Program-made: the position numbers and the translations under genes
Shown here: in pieces, positions 58,968 to 64,000 of the stretch
Numbering within the stretch: the stretch's first letter is position 1
Layout: every line of letters starts with the position of its first letter
NCBI RefSeq assembly: GCF_040183065.1
Contig: NC_091120.1
Span: forward strand, 183,546,396 to 183,610,395
Direction of reading: 5' to 3'
Length of the DNA: 64,000 nucleotides
DNA from: Periplaneta americana
Lineage: Eukaryota; Arthropoda; Insecta; Blattodea; Blattidae
Notes under the pieces: model-generated
Told to the model about the DNA's origin: nothing
Seen by the model: only the letters and a program-made list of their open reading frames with translations
Database searches by the model: none

Positions 58968-59110
58968 GGCGTTTCTGTCAATATGACTACGGAAAATCTG
59001 AAAACCTAAAACGCTACAACAGGACACAACCACCCAGCTACAATATCAGTGAAACAAAAGTGCCTGTTGCTATACTCTACTCAGATGGCGATGCTTCCGC
59101 CGATGTAACT
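58968..59110 (+). CDS. Acid lipase exon 7: catalytic aspartate segment
   Basis: Two bases of codon 304 to residue 351. Acceptor ttttcag, donor gtaagt (59111), phase 0. The product has FCQYDYG at 306-312, then the NLKRY block, P-P-x-YN, and VPVAILYSDGDASADV. This is the family's Y-DYG, P-P-x-YN and Y-S-x-x-D-x-L-AD blocks in order. Asp345 aligns with the catalytic aspartate. The remaining part, normally a D-V-x-x-L helix followed by the N-H-x-DF histidine motif, is not found in 59111-64000, so the gene is incomplete at its 3' end. A nearer GT inside the exon at 59105 is possible but the gtaagt at 59111 is the better donor. Confidence 0.92.
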
Positions 59111-59329
59111 GTAAGTATATCTGTGTTGCGTCAGTAGAATAATTATTATTTATCACCTATTATTATTATTGAACGTTATGGAAATAGGTGCCCTTATCAC
59201 TCAACAGTGTTACATAAAACAAGGTACGTGATACAATATGGCTGCCGTGGTTACATAACACAAGGATACGTGATATAGTAGGAGCCAGCGATTTTGGCAG
59301 ACGGATTTTTTAATGTGAACTCCAAAGCG

Positions 59330-59790
59330 AGTTACTCACCGATGCAAGGTCGGCTTATATCTCCACAGCAGCGGTTACCAAAACTCCAGCTGCAGTGATT
59401 ACACGCGACAGACAGCCTATGAAGTAAGGAGACGGAGGAGAGGTACTTGGCATGAAAACTACAACCAGTGGTGGTTCCTGTACTAACATCTTGATCAATC
59501 CCGCGGATAAAAATCTCAAGCTTTGCTGTATCAGTAATGTCACTGCTGTCATCAATAGCCAGTGAATAATATACGATTTTTCGTGCCTCGTTTTTTTAAC
59601 CTTCCTCTTGAATATAATCAGGAATTTTCTAAATTCTTCTTTCGATACTTGTTCCAGAAATTCGTAGTTTTTCAAAATTAGAAACTTCTTATGGACAAGT
59701 TACTTAAGCTATTTTACTCATTACTCTTTTGAGAAATTTTATTCTATTAAAAGGCTCTAGAGCACGAGATATTTCAAACCCCATTAGCTG
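59330..59790 (-). pseudogene. hAT transposase fragment
   Basis: The minus strand, frame of about 59565-59400, reads SLAIDDSSDITDTAKLEIFI and RGIDQDV, the D-x-S-x-D-x-x-x-T-A-x-L block of hAT transposases. Flanking frames read NYEFLEQVSKEEFRKFLIIF but may be out of phase. Only this central block survives. Confidence 0.75.
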
Positions 59791-60002
59791 ACTTCCTTAC
59801 ATTTATTTATCTCATCTTTCTCTTCATGGCTATGATTTAAGACATGTCAATTTCTGGCGTTTAACAGTTCGTTGGCACATAATATTGAATCAGTTTTTCT
59901 ACAATATTATTATTAAAAGAATAACTAATAAATAGTTACCCTCATCTAAAAATTAAGAAGATTAAAATTGAGATAAAACCTAATAATTTTCCATAAAATT
60001 TA

Positions 60003-61770
60003 TTTAGTCTTACGTTAAAAAAGTGTAAAATTGTTAAAAAAAAAAGGCATATACCTTCGACAGACGGCCGTTTCAACGCTATGTCACGTCATCTTCAGTG
60101 TCTCTTGAACTACTGGCGATCTTGACTCTATGATGTGCACTTGTCGATGGTAGGGGTGGGGGTGTGTTGTTCCTATGGTGGGGGCTGGCTGTGTGTGTTA
60201 TGATGTATTATGACGTCGAATAATGTGTGTATATTAAACTGCAATTGTGTGTTAAGTATATATTGTGGGTATGCTATTGTATTCTTATATATTTCGTACT
60301 GTTCTAGGATGTTTAATTGTGAACTTTTTGGTGTGATGTGTAATATTTCCATATCCTATTAAACATCCATATTAAACATCCTACAACAGTACGAAATATA
60401 CAGGGACATAATTTTATTTTTACTTCAATTTTTATTGTACCTGAGTTTTTTAATGTACTTCACTCCCACCCCTTCTACTAAGGAAGTTCCAACTCCACAC
60501 AGAACCAAGACCGCAGATAGTAAGCAGTACTGAGTTACTGGGTATAGTACGTTCCAGAAATATGTTCGCGTTTTCCAGTGACGAAAGAGCTTTCAATATT
60601 GAATCATATTTTCGCACAGGTACTGTCCGTTTGCCTACGTAGCATCCCGATTTCCCCCACCTGCTTCTGCTCGCCCCTCTGTAATAGCTGGGCTGTCTTA
60701 GATCTTTTCTGAAAACATTAATTTCTCTTAGGAATTGGAAGTTTACGTAATATTATACAGCTGTTTAATTTAACTTAAATAAAAGGGCCTCGTTAAGTAA
60801 TTAACTGTCACGTGAGTTCCTCCCTTTCTACAATCCTGCGGCATAACCACTTGGACGGACAGTAGATAGCATGTCTGAGTAATTTTATATTTTCGGGTCG
60901 GGCAGAAGTGAAGATTGAATTTACAGTACGTAGAATAGGTACAGAATTATTTCAACATGAGTTACTAGTACGAAGGACGAAACTGGCAATTGGAATTAGA
61001 TGCAATAGTCTATAGTGCGATAATATGCAAAAAAGAACTGAAGCCTGTAACGAAATGAACGGCCACCATTTTCAAAATTGTGTTTAAATATTCATATTAT
61101 GATTATTTTTCAATTTAACTTCTTTCTCTATATTGTACGGTAATGTGCTGTAGACAGTATAATATACACTGCATAATGAATACGTTCGCATGGATAACTC
61201 ACTTCGTGAGTAAAAACACTTATTCTTAATACAGTACTGTACTTTGATTAAAGAAAAACCTAATGAAAATTATCAAACTCAAAATCGCGATATTTTCTAA
61301 TTTACGTAAATGGATGAACTACTTTTCTTCCATCCTAAACCTAGTAGAGTGATTTGTGTTTTACGCCAGTATCATCGAACTCCAGTCTTGGAGGGGGGAG
61401 CAAGCGGTGTTTCCGGTTCTCTAAAGGTATAGACAGGTTAATATTAAAAATGTTAGTAAAAATAAAATGATGTTCCTGTATAAGAATACACAATACACAA
61501 TATATACTTAACACACAATTGCAGTTTAATACACACACATTATTCGACGTCATAATACATCATAACACACAAACAGCCAGCCCCCACCATAGGAACAACA
61601 CACCCCCACCCCTACCATCGACAAGTGCACATCATAGAGTCAAGATCGCCAGTGGTTCAAGAGACACTGAAGATGATGTGACATAGCGTTGAAACGGGCC
61701 GTCTGTCGAAGGTATATGCCTTTTTTAACAATTTTACACTTTTAATAAAGTGTTAACGAGAACTTTAATC
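60003..61770. mobile_element. Foldback element hosting copy 4
   Basis: The arm at 60003-60400 (aaaggcatataccttcgacag onward) is matched in inverted orientation at 61480-61770 (ctgtcgaaggtatatgcctt). The centre holds copy 4 of the 1.1-kb TA element. Confidence 0.85.
60401..61478 (+). mobile_element. 1.1-kb TA-flanked TIR element, copy 4
   Basis: Same ends as copies 1-3 (left cagggacat, with one A for C inside) and TA on both sides. The frame carries MFAFSSDERAFNIESYFRTG at about 60560-60619. Confidence 0.92.
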
Positions 61771-61868
61771 AATGAATAACTAATAATTTTATCCTTCTAG
61801 GGAGAGCTCTAAAAATATCAATATTCATCCACGCACAGAAGAATTATACAAACACATACTTAGTGGCC

Positions 61869-61870
<2 letters not shown>

Positions 61871-61906
<36 letters not shown>

Positions 61907-61921
61907 CAACAATAATAATAC
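61871..61921. repeat. (AAT)n microsatellite
   Basis: AAT run with a few AAC units. Confidence 0.95.
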
Positions 61922-62009
61922 ATTATTCAGCGTGTCAATTATGGTTTCTATACGTACTCCTAATTGAACCGTTGAGCAAAGTAAACATATTACATTTTGC
62001 CCGACAGAA

Positions 62010-62790
62010 CAACAATAGTAATATGCGTTACAAGAGCGGTATGTTGACGTTTTCATGTTCGAGGAAAAGACTGAAAAAGCGAAACGTAGTTGAGCTTTTT
62101 TAATTTCCGAGAACATGAAAACAAACATACCTCTCGTCTATCGTACATTATTTTGTGCGAAGATCGTTTATTACATACCTGAAAGACGAATTTCTAATTA
62201 GTTGCAATGAAATCTCCATCTTGGTTTCTGTTTAATGACGCCAACTTCGGAACACCAAAATATCTTTCTTCAACATTGTTGCTGTAAAATGTTTTCTGTG
62301 TTTACTATACTCCAGCAGGCCGTGATATACGTCTGTCTTTTTTTTCCCCCCCAGTCTATAAATGCGAACTTAAAACAAACGGTAAGGTTATGTAATGATT
62401 TATTTTTCATTTTAATATTTTAACAATATTATTTATATAACATATTGCAGTAATAACATCGGCATCTGGAATCTCGTTGATTTTTTCACGGCTTCCTTAA
62501 TGTTACTTGTATCAGGAATGCAATAAGTTTCGTGGAGTAGTAGAATTTACTTAATTTTTGCAAATATTTAAAAACAATAATTAACATTGCAATTTAGGTG
62601 AAATTGCAGTGGTAAGTTTCCAATTTATAATTATTACTATGTTAAACGTCTCTAAAAAATAATATGTTTAAAGCCTAAAGCAGTAAAATGAATGTCGCGC
62701 TTAAGCGGTAAGAAGAGGCAAATTGTTATGTGTGTTACGTTGGGAATACTGAATGTGGTATTTCACACTTACCGCGTATTGGTTCTGTGC
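62010..62790. repeat. Hairpin repeat family, copy C
   Basis: Third copy of the family at 2436 and 7855, in the same orientation. It keeps the opening hairpin and extends to tattggttctg near 62790. Confidence 0.8.
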
Positions 62791-63237
62791 GGAAAACAAG
62801 CAAATACGCACAATCTCGCACAAAAAAATTCTCCTCATTCTTTACGAAACCACCTCTTACTGCTTGTAGAGAGAGTTTGTAAAGCGACATGATACCGCCA
62901 CTGCTTGCCCTGAGTACGTGAATTATACACACAGCAATGTACAGGAAACTCCTCGTACCCGTTTTAATGTCTGTGATTACACGATGTAATCACGACACGC
63001 GCTTTGGTCACCGCTGCTCTACAGCAAGCAAACTGAAGCTGGAATGGGTAGGACATAAGAGTAAACATAAAGGCTCGAGATTCGATTGGACTTAGATGGA
63101 CAGTCACTTCTAAAAACTATGCACATATAGCTAAACTATAGAACTACAATAATCTATAATGTGTGCATGTACGTATATGAAAAGAAACCAGTTTAGTATT
63201 TAAGGTATTTTTTGAATCGGACTGTACCGTGGTGTGT

Positions 63238-63239
<2 letters not shown>
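62791..63239. other. Sequence after copy C, nothing identified
   Basis: No element end or convincing frame recognised. Confidence 0.4.

Positions 63240-63313
<74 letters not shown>
63240..63313. repeat. (AAT)n microsatellite
   Basis: Uninterrupted AAT units. Confidence 0.95.
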
Positions 63314-63315
<2 letters not shown>

Positions 63316-63762
63316 GCTGCGGGTATGAAAATATAAACAACGACTCAGAACGTTATCGCCTGTCATTCATGCAGCTTACATAAACAATATTGGCTCGCCT
63401 ACTGGAAATGTCATCGAGGCAGTGTTGCCAACTGGACAGAAATTCCGTCAAACCTGACGGAATTTCAACGTAGCGGACGAGAAAAGAATGGCTTTGACGG
63501 GTGACGGATTATCCAATTGGAATTACGATTTACATCGTCTTTTGACTTTTTTAGCTGCTGTGATTTTTAATTGTTTAATTTTTGGGGAAGCGTAGACCAC
63601 CCCAGCACATCAACTGCAGAACTAGAGGTATACTTGTTTTTTTGAAAGATGGGATATGTCAGTTCAGCGGCCGAGCTTGAAACAACAGTGCTATACTGCC
63701 AATATGGACTACCATGCTGCCGGCTGATGGAAGCTAGCAATTTACATTAAGATAGCTGACGT

Positions 63763-64000
63763 CCTAGATCATATATGTAACAGATAACTCATTCCTATGT
63801 TAAAATCGGCAGCACTTTGAAGAGAACAACCGCCAGGATCGCCACCCGTCCGCCGTAAACGAACACGAGATGGCAGTACAGTCGCTAATGCAATTCAAAT
63901 GGGAATTATGACGTGACTCCTTATGTAACAACAAGATGGCAGCGTAGTAAACCTGACAAAAGTTAACCTCAAAGCCTATGAGACCGACCTATCTAGGTAT
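63763..64000. mobile_element. MITE copy cut by the window edge
   Basis: Starts cctagatcatatatgtaac like the element at 44579 and follows it base for base with scattered changes until the window ends; the right end is missing. Confidence 0.85.

Noticed and set aside
59111-64000. Final lipase exon with the catalytic histidine
   Set aside because: Scanned for the N-H-x-DF block after an acceptor in the right phase and saw none; it probably lies outside the window.

Overview
The window looks like part of a large, repeat-rich insect genome. A single host gene is spread over more than 52 kb and almost everything else is transposable elements, their deletion derivatives, SINEs and microsatellites. 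There are no bacterial features (operons, ribosome binding sites, CRISPR arrays) and no rRNA. The non-LTR reverse transcriptase family at 26.7-28.5 kb and 41.9-44.1 kb, and the internally deleted hAT, PIF/Harbinger and mariner copies, resemble repeats I associate with cockroaches, probably Periplaneta americana. That species call is inference from memory and could not be tested here.

The host gene is an insect acid (lysosomal/gastric-type) lipase on the + strand. I assembled seven exons by eye: 6928-7023, 14700-14904, 25079-25196, 32327-32573, 48450-48608, 53625-53709 and 58968-59110. Every junction is GT-AG, all intron phases agree, and the joined exons give 351 uninterrupted codons. They carry a signal peptide, the oxyanion segment HGLSGSS, the nucleophile elbow GHSMG (Ser171) and the acid-residue segment with Asp345. 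The exon with the catalytic histidine was not found and probably lies beyond 64,000.

Layout. 0-6.9 kb: Tc1/mariner and hAT remnants and duplicated hAT fragments upstream of the gene. Intron 1 (7.0-14.7 kb): a BED-finger remnant, a hairpin repeat and a 3.9-kb decayed DNA transposon of unassigned family. Intron 2 (14.9-25.1 kb): a 98-bp minisatellite, nested TA-flanked elements, a nested mariner-like element, SINEs, and a LINE remnant split by a hAT element. Intron 3 (25.2-32.3 kb): a LINE interrupted by a hAT element with a perfect 8-bp target duplication, a second inverted hAT copy, and a foldback element next to exon 4. Intron 4 (32.6-48.4 kb): hAT-like and giant foldback elements, two inverted PIF/Harbinger derivatives, nested LINEs and several MITEs. 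Intron 5 (48.6-53.6 kb): an antisense LINE whose microsatellite tail starts at the splice donor of exon 5. Intron 6 (53.7-59.0 kb): transposase fragments, a TIR element, and two mariner remnants, one split by a SINE. After exon 7: a hAT fragment, another foldback carrying a 1.1-kb TA element, a hairpin repeat, and a MITE cut by the window edge.

The clearest patterns are repeated nesting with intact target-site duplications, the same deletion derivatives present in more than one copy, and a 1.1-kb TA-flanked element found in four copies, three of them inside foldback (palindromic) elements.
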